64,000 nt of DNA, taken from the NCBI GenBank assembly GCA_947486185.1, contig CANKTH010000006.1, forward strand, positions 1 to 64,000, given 5' to 3'. This stretch comes from Deltaproteobacteria bacterium (GTDB lineage Bacteria > Myxococcota_A > UBA796 > SXON01). The notes below the pieces were generated by a model that searched no databases, was not told where the DNA came from, and saw only the letters and a list, made by a program, of their open reading frames with translations. The position numbers and the translations under genes are program-made. Below, piece after piece: positions 1-6,956 of the stretch. Position 1 is the stretch's first letter, and each line of letters opens with the position of its first letter.

Positions 1-198
1 GATCTCATCGCCATGTACGGCGCCGCCGAGGGGTGGATCGAAGAGAAGCTCGACGCTACGCAGACGCTCGACTGGGGCCCGTACAACGAGGTCCCGATCG
101 AGGTATCCGGAGCCCTGGCCCTGGCCGCGCTGCGCGGCGAACGGGTCGGCCTGGTGAGCAACCGGATCCACACCGCGCTGCGCGCCCCGGGTCCATGA
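1..198 (+). CDS. 3' end of an unidentified protein (truncated by window edge)
   Basis: An open frame runs in from the left edge with no start inside the window and ends at TGA 196-198, giving 65 residues of C-terminus. The visible part is acidic then Ala/Leu-rich (for example VSGALALAALRG) and matches no family I can name. Its stop overlaps the next start as ATGA (195-198), which implies translational coupling with the type II thioesterase, so it probably belongs to the same lipid, polyketide or peptide biosynthesis operon. Which enzyme it is cannot be decided from this fragment. Confidence 0.6.
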   Translation, partial: DLIAMYGAAEGWIEEKLDATQTLDWGPYNEVPIEVSGALALAALRGERVGLVSNRIHTALRAPGP

Positions 199-923
199 AC
201 GGCAGCTGGATTCGTTGCCGGCGGCCGGTCCCGGCGCCACGACTCCGACTCTGCGCCTTCGCGTATGCCGGCGGCGGCGCAACGGTCTTTCATCACTGGG
301 CCGAGGCCTTCGGCCCGGAGGTCGAGGTCGTCGCGGTGCAGCTCCCTGGGCGGCAGGAGCGCCTCCGCGAGCCCGCGCTGAGGCGAACGTCCCCGATCAT
401 CCACCACCTCGCCGCGGAGCTGGACCAGCTCCCGCCGGCACCCCTGGCCCTCCTCGGCGTGAGCTTCGGTGGTGCCCTGGTATGGGAGCTCGCGGCCCGG
501 CTCGTGGACCGCGGCCAGGAACCACGGTTGTTCTTGCTTGCCTCCCGCTCCCCTGCGTTAGCGCCTCGGCCGCCCCTGCTTCACCCCCGGTCGGACGCCG
601 ACTTTCTCGACGCGCTCATCGAACAGTACGGGGTGTCGTTGGAAATGCTGCGCGATCGCCAGCTCTGGGAGATCGCGGGCCCGAGCCTGCGCGCTGACAT
701 TGAGGCGATGGAGACCCGCCCTATCGCCCTGGCGCCCCTGCCGCTGTCCGCTACGCTGCTCGTGGGTTCGGACGACCCGGGGCGAGGAGACCATGGGAAG
801 GCGGCATGGTCGACGGCGCTCTCCGGAGAGCTGGAGGAGCTCGTCTTGCCGGGAGGCCACTTTTTTGTGGAGACCGCTCGGGCCCGGGTGCTGGCGGAGG
901 TCGGGAGCCGCCTGGGGAGCTGA
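195..923 (+). CDS. Type II thioesterase (GrsT/RifR-like alpha/beta hydrolase)
   Basis: 242 residues, the normal length for external thioesterases that release misprimed or stalled acyl groups from carrier proteins of NRPS, PKS or related synthases. The oxyanion-region motif FAYAGGGA sits near residue 20, the nucleophile elbow GVSFGG carries the catalytic Ser, VGSDDP supplies the likely acidic residue and GGHFF the catalytic His. The ATG at 195 was chosen over an upstream in-frame ATG because it overlaps the previous stop (ATGA) and begins directly before the conserved domain. No carrier-protein synthase lies in the window; any partner would be to the left. The neighbouring FabZ-like dehydratase converges on it with a 22 nt gap. 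Confidence 0.88.
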   Translation: MNGSWIRCRRPVPAPRLRLCAFAYAGGGATVFHHWAEAFGPEVEVVAVQLPGRQERLREPALRRTSPIIHHLAAELDQLPPAPLALLGVSFGGALVWELAARLVDRGQEPRLFLLASRSPALAPRPPLLHPRSDADFLDALIEQYGVSLEMLRDRQLWEIAGPSLRADIEAMETRPIALAPLPLSATLLVGSDDPGRGDHGKAAWSTALSGELEELVLPGGHFFVETARARVLAEVGSRLGS

Positions 924-945
924 CCACGTGGTGACCAGATGGCGC

Positions 946-1398
946 TCAGCCGGGCCCGCGCGTGGTTCCGAGATTGGCGGGACCTTGGGCGTCTTTGTCG
1001 AGAACGGCCTGAAGGTTGACGGTACACACGGCCTCGCCATCCCGCAGCACCTGGCCGCGCGCCCAGGTGACACCGAGCCGCTCGTCGGTCACGTCGACCT
1101 GGAGGGTGACGGTGACTGGCGGGACAACCGCGCCTCGAAAGCGAGCTTTATCCACGCCGGTGAGCCAGGCCTGGCCCTCGCGGCCGCTCAGCGCAGCGAG
1201 GCACGCCAGGGTCTGCGCCAGCGCCTCTACGAGGAACACCCCCGGCACGATGGGCCGACCCGGGAAGTGTCCCGGCACATCCTCGGGCTCAAACCGCCGT
1301 TCGGCTACGATACGCCCGCCCTCGACGTGTACGATCCGGTCCACAAAAAGTTGCGGCGGCCGGTGGGGGATCAGCTCGGATACGGGAGGGTAGCTCAT
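946..1398 (-). CDS. FabZ-like 3-hydroxyacyl-ACP dehydratase (hotdog fold)
   Basis: 150 residues, one hotdog domain. The start matches FabZ (LIPHRPPQLFVDRI), and the active-site stretch HFPGRPIVPG followed by EALAQ carries the catalytic His and Glu used to dehydrate (R)-3-hydroxyacyl-ACP. The later VDKARFRGAVVPP stretch is also typical of FabZ. It stands alone on the minus strand rather than in an lpx/fab cluster, next to a type II thioesterase, so it may serve a specialised acyl pathway rather than housekeeping lipid synthesis. A -10-like TTATAT lies about 10 nt before the ATG. Confidence 0.85.
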   Translation of the reverse strand: MSYPPVSELIPHRPPQLFVDRIVHVEGGRIVAERRFEPEDVPGHFPGRPIVPGVFLVEALAQTLACLAALSGREGQAWLTGVDKARFRGAVVPPVTVTLQVDVTDERLGVTWARGQVLRDGEAVCTVNLQAVLDKDAQGPANLGTTRGPG

Positions 1399-1600
1399 TG
1401 GGGTCCCGATATAACCCGGCTGGGCCTAGCCGATCTCCCGCCGCGCCCCCAACCGCGGGGGCTCGGGTCGCCTCCCACGCGGCGCGGAGCGGCGGCGATC
1501 GTCGGGGGGGTGGACTACGGACAGAGTGCACCAACTCAGGCTACCTTGCGTGCGCCTGCGACGTCGGGTGGCCGAGCCCGATCGGCTGGAGCTCTCAGCT

Positions 1601-1918
1601 ATGCCTGCTTATCCCTACCATGTCTTTGTGTGTGCCAACCGCCGCCCCCCCGGCCATCCCAAGGGTTCGTGCGCGGAGCGTGGTTGTAACGACCTGCTGA
1701 TGGCGCTCACCGAGGCGGTGGATACCAACGAGCTCTGGGAAGCGGTCAAGGTGAACAGTACGAACTGTCTGGGGCCTTGCGATAATGGCCCATCTATCGT
1801 CGTTTATCCGGAGGGCATTTGGTACGGGGGCGTGAAGCCTGCCGACGTGCCCGAGCTCGTCGCCTCCCACTTCCTCACCGGCGTGCCGGTCGAGCGCCTT
1901 CGCCTCCAAACCCGGTAG
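1601..1918 (+). CDS. Thioredoxin-like [2Fe-2S] ferredoxin
   Basis: 105 residues. Cysteines at 11, 24, 56 and 60 reproduce the ligand spacing of the thioredoxin-fold [2Fe-2S] ferredoxins (C-x12-C ... C-x3-C, with NCLGPC at 55-60); C29 is an extra cysteine. The ATG at 1601 is used rather than an in-frame ATG 75 nt upstream because the conserved fold starts at once (YHVFVC) and GGAG lies just before it. Stop and next start are 9 nt apart, so it is co-transcribed with the 4Fe-4S-type ferredoxin protein at 1928. Role: soluble one-electron carrier; partner unknown. Confidence 0.85.
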   Translation: MPAYPYHVFVCANRRPPGHPKGSCAERGCNDLLMALTEAVDTNELWEAVKVNSTNCLGPCDNGPSIVVYPEGIWYGGVKPADVPELVASHFLTGVPVERLRLQTR

Positions 1919-1927
1919 GAGCCCACG

Positions 1928-3052
1928 ATGTTGTCACGTTTGAAGGACTCCTTGAAGGACAAGGCCGCGCGGGTTCGTGAGCGCCTCGGCGGCGGCCGTC
2001 ATGACGGGGACCCAACGAAGGCGGCGCCCGCTGCGGTCAAGGCCTCGCCCGCGCCGATCAAGGCCGCGCCCACGCCGGCCATGCCCGCCCCGGTCATGCC
2101 CGCACCGGTCAAAGCCGCGTTCGCCCCGGTCAAGGCCGACCCACCTGCGCCAGGCACGCCGGCGGATCCGCCCGAACTCACGGCCAACGAGACGCCTGGC
2201 GAAGCCCCCTCGGGCCTCTCTCCCGCGACGGCGCCCGCCGGTATCCCGAGCGACGAGGCCAGCTCCAAGGTTGTCAGCCCGCCCAGCCTCGCGCCGAACG
2301 GCATCAGCACCAACGGCGTCAGCACCAACGGCGTCAGCACCAGCGGCACCAACGGCGTCAGCACCAACGGCGTCAGCACCAGCGGCACCAACGGCGTCAG
2401 CACCAGCGGCGTCAGCACCAGCGGCGTCAGCACCAACGGCGTGAGCGCCAACGGCGTCAGCGCCAACGGCGTGAGCGCCAACGGGGCTCCGGCGAGCGCC
2501 CGTCCGGCTACGGCCGCCAGCCACGGCCACGCCAAGGCGTCCCAAGCGCCCGCGCAGGCCTCCGAAAAGGCGGCATCCGAACCCGTGCCCAAGCCCACCT
2601 CACTCGCGGCCGCAGCAGCGGCGATCGCGGGCGGCGGCGCTCCGACCCGGCTGCACCACGCGGACATGGGCTCGGTGGACATCGACGCCTACATCGCACG
2701 GGCCAAGGCCAACGGGCGGTCCGTCGACGCGATCCGGGGGAGCATCGGGCTCAACACGGCGGACGACGGCGCCACCTTCTGGGGCCCGCTCGACAATCCC
2801 TCTTCACGCTCCAAAGCCGCTGGCCGGATGCTGACCGTGGACCAGGTGGAGTGTATCTCCTGCGGCACCTGCGTAGAACAGACGGACAAGGTGTTCTTCC
2901 TGCCCGACGACGGCAAGGCCACACCGATCGCCCAAGATGGCCCAATGGATCTCATCGAGGACGCTATCGAGGCCTGCCCGGTGACCTGTATCCATTGGGT
3001 CCCGCCCGACGAGGCGACCGCCCGGGGACTGGCGACCGGCGAGGAGTCCTGA
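1928..3052 (+). CDS. Long ferredoxin with disordered repeat linker and C-terminal iron-sulfur domain
   Basis: 374 residues in three parts: a short Lys/Arg-rich N-terminus (1-35), about 220 residues of low-complexity Ala/Pro/Lys and NGVST-type repeats, and a C-terminal ferredoxin domain. The cluster motif is C309-x2-C312-x2-C315 followed by C350-P, with C354 in CPVTC and then IHWV, as in single-cluster 4Fe-4S ferredoxins of the CIGCGTC...CPVDCIHW kind. The linker would tether or space the redox head. It follows a [2Fe-2S] ferredoxin gene by 9 nt, so the two carriers are probably made together. The redox function is well supported; the role of the linker is unknown. Confidence 0.8.
   Translation: MLSRLKDSLKDKAARVRERLGGGRHDGDPTKAAPAAVKASPAPIKAAPTPAMPAPVMPAPVKAAFAPVKADPPAPGTPADPPELTANETPGEAPSGLSPATAPAGIPSDEASSKVVSPPSLAPNGISTNGVSTNGVSTSGTNGVSTNGVSTSGTNGVSTSGVSTSGVSTNGVSANGVSANGVSANGAPASARPATAASHGHAKASQAPAQASEKAASEPVPKPTSLAAAAAAIAGGGAPTRLHHADMGSVDIDAYIARAKANGRSVDAIRGSIGLNTADDGATFWGPLDNPSSRSKAAGRMLTVDQVECISCGTCVEQTDKVFFLPDDGKATPIAQDGPMDLIEDAIEACPVTCIHWVPPDEATARGLATGEES
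2297..2488 (+). repeat. In-frame 15-bp tandem repeat coding NGVST units
   Basis: About a dozen copies of AACGGCGTCAGCACC and close variants (Asn/Ser-Gly-Val-Ser-Thr/Ala), interrupted by two 9-bp AGCGGCACC inserts. All changes keep the reading frame. Such a repeat can expand or contract by slippage and alter linker length. Confidence 0.9.
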
Positions 3053-3183
3053 ACCTCGGGTCGCGGTAGCGCAGCCGGGGCAGGGGCGCGAAGGGCGGCC
3101 GCAGGCCGGGTCCCGAGCGGCGATGCCGCGCCGTCAGGCGAGGCGGGAGCCGCGAGGAACCGAGGGCGAAGCCCGAGCCCGGA

Positions 3184-3209
3184 GGGGCCCGACGGCGAAG
3201 CCGGGCCCC
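3184..3209. terminator. Candidate stem-loop between convergent genes
   Basis: GGGGCCCG at 3184-3191 pairs perfectly with CGGGCCCC at 3202-3209 around a 10-nt loop, in the 172-nt gap between the ferredoxin gene and the convergent radical SAM gene. There is no T-run, so it is at best a weak intrinsic or bidirectional terminator. The rest of the gap (3053-3183) is GC-rich, with nothing else recognisable. Confidence 0.4.
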
Positions 3210-3224
3210 CCAGGAGCACATCCG

Positions 3225-4676
3225 CTACACGGGCGCGGTGCGGCTCCGGGCGTTGAGCAGCTCGAGCTTGAAGATCGAGAGCCCACCGTTGATGAGGCGT
3301 TTGACCTCGGTGGCCGAGGCGACGCTGGCGAAGGTGCGCGCCATGAACCGAGGGCGAAGGTAGAATTTCCGGTGAGCGATCTTCAGGAGCTCAAGGATCT
3401 GGTCCTTGTTGAGGTGCTCTTCCCAGCACGCCGGCACCTCGACGCCACACAAGGGATCCTTCATGAGGCGATCCCAACAGTCGGCGGCGTACATGCCCTT
3501 CTTGGCGCCCTCCTCAAATGAGTCGGTGCCGGGGTAGGGCGAGAACACGGCGAACACCGCATAGTCGGCGTCGAGCTTGATCATCTCGTCGACGTTCTTG
3601 ACCGCCTCCTCCATGGTGCGCTCGTGCGGGCCGGCCAACATGATGTAGGCGACGCTGCGAACGCCCTCCTCACGACACCACTTGAACACCCGGTGCACGT
3701 CGTCGGTGTCGCAGTGTTTGCCCCACTTGTCCAGGCCCTCGTTGTTGGCCGACTCGACGCCGAAGTGGATCTTGGTGCAGCCGGTCTCGCGGCAGCGACG
3801 GATCTGCTCGCGGGTGGTGCCGGCGATCGTCGTCTTGTAACCCCAGTTGAACTTGAGGCCGCGGCGCTCGATGCCGTCGCAGAACTTGAGCACCCACTGG
3901 GAGTTGGGCGTAAACAGGTCGTCGATGAAGTGGGTCTCGGTGATGCCAAGCGAGACACAGTGCTCCATCTCGTCGAGGATGTTCTCGATCGAGCGCATCC
4001 GGTACTGCTTCTTGTAGGTGAGGCAGAAGGGGCAGGAGTGGGGGCAGCCGCGGGAGGTGATCGCCACGGTGTTCATCGGCTGTTTACAGCCTGGAAGGTA
4101 GTAATCCTGGTAGCGGGTGCGGGTCCGATCGGGCCAGGGATAAGAGTCGAGGCTCTTGGTGGACTTCCGCTCCTTGTTCTTGACGAGCTCGCCGTCGCTG
4201 CCCTTGAACCAGACGCCGTCAATACCCTCCCAGCTCTTCCCCTGGTCATGGGCGCGCACCATCTCGAGGAAGGCGTCTTCACCATCGCCCGTGACGATCG
4301 CGTCGATGTTGGGCAACATCGCGGCGTAGTCGGGAAACATCGAACAGTGCGGGCCGCCCAACACGATCTTGGCGTTGGGATTGAGCTTCCGCACGATGTT
4401 GACGCTCATCTGCACGTCCGGCAGGGAGTGCGTGAACGCGGTGATGCCGACCAGATCGAGCGGGTAACGCTTGAGCTGCTCCTCGAACTCGGGGTAGTCG
4501 AGGTTGTCCACTACGGGGTCGAAGATCTCGGCCTTGTAGCCCGAGCGTTTCTCGATCGCTGCCTGGACATACATCAGGTTGAGCGGCGGGAAACAGTAAA
4601 CACCGTAGGCCATCGCCTTGGGGATGCCGGCCCACACACGGAGTTGTTCGGGCGGGTTGACGAGGGTGATGTCCAC
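3225..4676 (-). CDS. B12-binding-domain radical SAM protein
   Basis: 483 residues. The N-terminal Rossmann-like cobalamin-binding domain (about 1-170) has VNPPEQ, VGITAFT and LGGPHCS motifs. The radical SAM core follows with the cluster motif C211-PHS-C215-PF-C218 and later GVESAN and PYPGT elements. The start is a GTG at 4676 preceded by GGAGG at 4-nt spacing; the frame stays open further upstream but that would overlap the methyltransferase gene. It is 31 nt downstream of, and probably co-transcribed with, an ICMT-like methyltransferase. The class methylates or rearranges unactivated carbons in lipids, cofactors and natural products; the substrate cannot be read from sequence. Confidence 0.85.
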   Translation of the reverse strand: MDITLVNPPEQLRVWAGIPKAMAYGVYCFPPLNLMYVQAAIEKRSGYKAEIFDPVVDNLDYPEFEEQLKRYPLDLVGITAFTHSLPDVQMSVNIVRKLNPNAKIVLGGPHCSMFPDYAAMLPNIDAIVTGDGEDAFLEMVRAHDQGKSWEGIDGVWFKGSDGELVKNKERKSTKSLDSYPWPDRTRTRYQDYYLPGCKQPMNTVAITSRGCPHSCPFCLTYKKQYRMRSIENILDEMEHCVSLGITETHFIDDLFTPNSQWVLKFCDGIERRGLKFNWGYKTTIAGTTREQIRRCRETGCTKIHFGVESANNEGLDKWGKHCDTDDVHRVFKWCREEGVRSVAYIMLAGPHERTMEEAVKNVDEMIKLDADYAVFAVFSPYPGTDSFEEGAKKGMYAADCWDRLMKDPLCGVEVPACWEEHLNKDQILELLKIAHRKFYLRPRFMARTFASVASATEVKRLINGGLSIFKLELLNARSRTAPV

Positions 4677-4707
4677 GGAGCCTCCAAAAAGGAAAAGCGG
4701 GAAGTGT

Positions 4708-5307
4708 CTACTTCTTACGCCAGAAGGTGAGCAGGCCCCAGGGTACGAACAGGGGGACCTCTCGGCGGTATGTTTCGTACTGGTCGCCAAAGATTTCGAC
4801 GAGCTGGGGCTCCTGGCGTACAACCTTCTCGATCAAGGAGCCAGTCAGCAGGAAGGGCACCAGCAGGAAACAGAAGGAGAAGGAGTCGAGCACCAGCCCG
4901 ACCGACAGCACCCCGAGCAGCTTGCCGATGACCGAAGGGTTGCGGCTGTACGCGTAGATGCCCGAACGAACCAGCTTCAGGGTGCGCCCGGCGGTAGGCG
5001 ACGGGCTCCCTTCGCCCACAAACACCAGCTCCGAGTACGAGGCGCCGACCACCAGGAGCCCCGCCGACAAGCTCAGGGCAGCGAGCACAAAGCGGGTTTC
5101 GGACTGGAACATGCCCGCGCCGCTGTCGAAGCCGAGGACCGGGAGCAGCCAGGGCGCCAGCACAAAATCGAGGCTGCGGGCGGAGAGGGCGATCAGAAAA
5201 GTGAGCGGGAAGAGGACCGGGATGTAGACCTTGGTCACCATCAGCAGGATCTGCGGGGTCAAGACGACCTTGATGATTCCAGCGATGAGCTTTGGGAGAG
5301 ACGCCAT
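4708..5307 (-). CDS. Isoprenylcysteine carboxyl methyltransferase-like membrane protein
   Basis: 199 residues with about four hydrophobic segments (near 20-45, 70-95, 125-150 and 150-165). The SAM-binding signature of the ICMT/PEMT family is visible as SGIYAYSRNPSVIGKLL followed by EPQLVEIFGDQYETYRREVP near the C-terminus. These enzymes methylate small lipophilic or prenylated substrates at the membrane. It is the first gene of a pair with the B12 radical SAM enzyme, suggesting successive methyl transfers on one lipid. The start ATG is 20 nt from the divergent lipoprotein gene and has a TAGTAT box 7 nt upstream. Confidence 0.8.
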   Translation of the reverse strand: MASLPKLIAGIIKVVLTPQILLMVTKVYIPVLFPLTFLIALSARSLDFVLAPWLLPVLGFDSGAGMFQSETRFVLAALSLSAGLLVVGASYSELVFVGEGSPSPTAGRTLKLVRSGIYAYSRNPSVIGKLLGVLSVGLVLDSFSFCFLLVPFLLTGSLIEKVVRQEPQLVEIFGDQYETYRREVPLFVPWGLLTFWRKK

Positions 5308-5313
5308 CGATCT

Positions 5314-5320
5314 TATACTA
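5314..5320. promoter_or_regulatory. Overlapping divergent -10 boxes
   Basis: On the plus strand TATACT (5314-5319) lies 8 nt before ATG 5328. On the minus strand the same bases read TAGTAT (5320-5315) and lie 7 nt before ATG 5307. The genes are only 20 nt apart, so both promoters must share these bases, and both transcripts would have almost no leader. No clear -35 box. Confidence 0.5.
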
Positions 5321-5327
5321 CCGGACC

Positions 5328-6191
5328 ATGCGACTCTTGGGTGTAATGGTTGCCACAGGAATCTTCGTGTCGGCCTGTGGCGACGACGAGATCCTCAAAA
5401 AAGCCGCGGCGGATCGCGCTGCGCGCGAAGCGGCGGGTTCGGTCGCAGGGGTGCCCCCGGGCGGCAGCGTCGGCGAGCCCGGGGCGCCGGCGGTCGCCCA
5501 CCAGCCCGGTATCCCCGAAGAACCGACACCCGTCTCGCCAACGGAACCGCCGGCGGTCCAGCTTGGTGCTGGTGTCCCCACCGATCCGGCGCCAGCGCCC
5601 CTCGGGGTCGGCACGCCGGGCACTCCCCCGCCCATCGCACCCGGAGATCCGGCACCGGTCGCACCCGGAGATCCGGCGCCGGGCGCGCCAGGGGATCCGG
5701 TGCCGGGGCGCGCCGCAGATCCCGTACCCGGAAAGCCCGTGGAGCCTGCGCCACATAATCCAGGTTCACCTGCGGGTATTCCTGGAGTCCCCCCCACACG
5801 GGGAGGCGGCGGAGGCGGCGTCACCGCTCCGAGCGGCCCGCTCACCACCGTAACCGGCCTCATCTCCTTCCCCGAATGGCGCGCAGGCGCCGTCCGCATC
5901 ACGGCGTTCGACGGCGAACACGCGATGGCGCAGGGTCGGCAGGTCCGGGTGGTCGCCGAGGCACGTATCGACCGGCCCGGCGGCTTCACCATGCAGGTTC
6001 CCGAGGATGCAGGCTCGCTCTATATCGAGGCCGCGGTGGACGAGGACGGGGATGGCCGGCCGGGGCCCCTCGATCCCCAGGGTCGCGCCGATCCGTACCC
6101 GATCCGGGTGCGTACGGACCCGGTGACGGGCGTGACGATCCGTCTCTCGCGCCGCGCGCCGCCCGAGGACCAGCCAAAGGACGATTTTTGA
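5328..6191 (+). CDS. Proline-rich lipoprotein of unknown function
   Basis: 287 residues. Signal peptide with lipobox VSAC, Cys at 17. A Pro/Gly/Ala region (about 35-175) contains degenerate GDPAP/VAPGDP units and then a Gly run. The C-terminal domain (about 180-285) looks like a small beta-sandwich; its VDEDGDGRPGP segment resembles a calcium-binding loop. I chose ATG 5328 over an in-frame ATG at 5292 because it opens the signal peptide and avoids overlap with the divergent gene. The stop overlaps a TTG start (TTGA) of the glycosyltransferase, suggesting coupling. Likely an envelope protein; no known family recognised. Confidence 0.7.
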   Translation: MRLLGVMVATGIFVSACGDDEILKKAAADRAAREAAGSVAGVPPGGSVGEPGAPAVAHQPGIPEEPTPVSPTEPPAVQLGAGVPTDPAPAPLGVGTPGTPPPIAPGDPAPVAPGDPAPGAPGDPVPGRAADPVPGKPVEPAPHNPGSPAGIPGVPPTRGGGGGGVTAPSGPLTTVTGLISFPEWRAGAVRITAFDGEHAMAQGRQVRVVAEARIDRPGGFTMQVPEDAGSLYIEAAVDEDGDGRPGPLDPQGRADPYPIRVRTDPVTGVTIRLSRRAPPEDQPKDDF

Positions 6192-6904
6192 CGCGTCCTA
6201 CCGTTGTTATCCCTCATCGCTCCCGAGTCGACCTGCTCACCCGGCTCCTGCGCCACCTGTCGGACTGGCGGGTGCTCGTGGTGGACGACACGGACGACGG
6301 GCTCGACCTCGATGTGCCGCGTGTGCGCCTGGGCGGCGGTCAGGGTTTTGCGCGCGCGGTCAACCTGGGGATGGCGCATTGCCAAGGCGACACCGTCATC
6401 TTGCTCAACGATGACGCACTGCCGATCGATGACTGCCTGGAGCGGCTCGTCGCAGCGGGAGGCCTCTGCGGGCCGGTCCTCGTCGGGCCGAACGGAGTGG
6501 AGTCGGCAGGGATACAGATGGGGTGGCGAATTCGTCAAAACACCAGGGTCCCCGTGAAGGACTGCGCGGTGGACGCCCTGTCGGGCGCGTGTCTGCACAT
6601 GCCCCGGGAGCTCCGCTTCAACCCCGATTTCGCCCACGGCTACGAAGATGTGGAGCTCTGCCGCCGCGCGGGAGGTGCGCGTCTTGTGGCGGCGGCACGT
6701 TGCTGGCACGAAGGGGGCGCTACGGTACACCGGCGCTCAGAGCAGGCCCAACGCCACGCGGTGAGCGGGCAGCTCCGGCTTCTGGAGCCCGGTTGGCGGG
6801 ACGGCGTCGTGCTCGGGCTCGCGGTGGCCCAGGTGGTGGGCGAACGCGGGCCGGCCACCCGGCTCCGGGGCGTATGGGCGGGCTGGCGGGACGCACGCAG
6901 GTGA
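6188..6904 (+). CDS. GT2-family glycosyltransferase
   Basis: 238 residues with a GT-A fold. Motifs in order: VVIPHR at the N-terminus, VVDDT, GFARAVNLG (nucleotide-sugar binding), LLNDDA (metal-binding acidic site), then DALSGACLHMPRE and GYEDVELCRR, the acceptor and catalytic-base region typical of rhamnosyl/galactosyl GT2 enzymes. The start is TTG at 6188, overlapping the previous TGA by 3 nt; the first residues (TRPTVVIPH) fit the beginning of the fold and no ATG is available. It transfers a sugar to a surface polysaccharide or lipid acceptor; donor and acceptor are unknown. Confidence 0.82.
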   Translation: MTRPTVVIPHRSRVDLLTRLLRHLSDWRVLVVDDTDDGLDLDVPRVRLGGGQGFARAVNLGMAHCQGDTVILLNDDALPIDDCLERLVAAGGLCGPVLVGPNGVESAGIQMGWRIRQNTRVPVKDCAVDALSGACLHMPRELRFNPDFAHGYEDVELCRRAGGARLVAAARCWHEGGATVHRRSEQAQRHAVSGQLRLLEPGWRDGVVLGLAVAQVVGERGPATRLRGVWAGWRDARR

Positions 6905-6956
6905 GGGCGGGCACCGCCGGCGACAGACTCCCCGGTTATGGGCAGCCGGCCGGTCC

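Noticed and set aside
1445..1462. GCCCCC-AACCGC-GGGGGC hairpin between divergent FabZ-like and ferredoxin genes
   Set aside because: Short, all GC, no T-run; expected by chance in GC-rich DNA. The 202-nt gap otherwise holds only weak -10-like bases.
3624..4730. 368-codon plus-strand frame
   Set aside because: Antisense shadow of the B12 radical SAM gene, whose motifs are clear on the minus strand.
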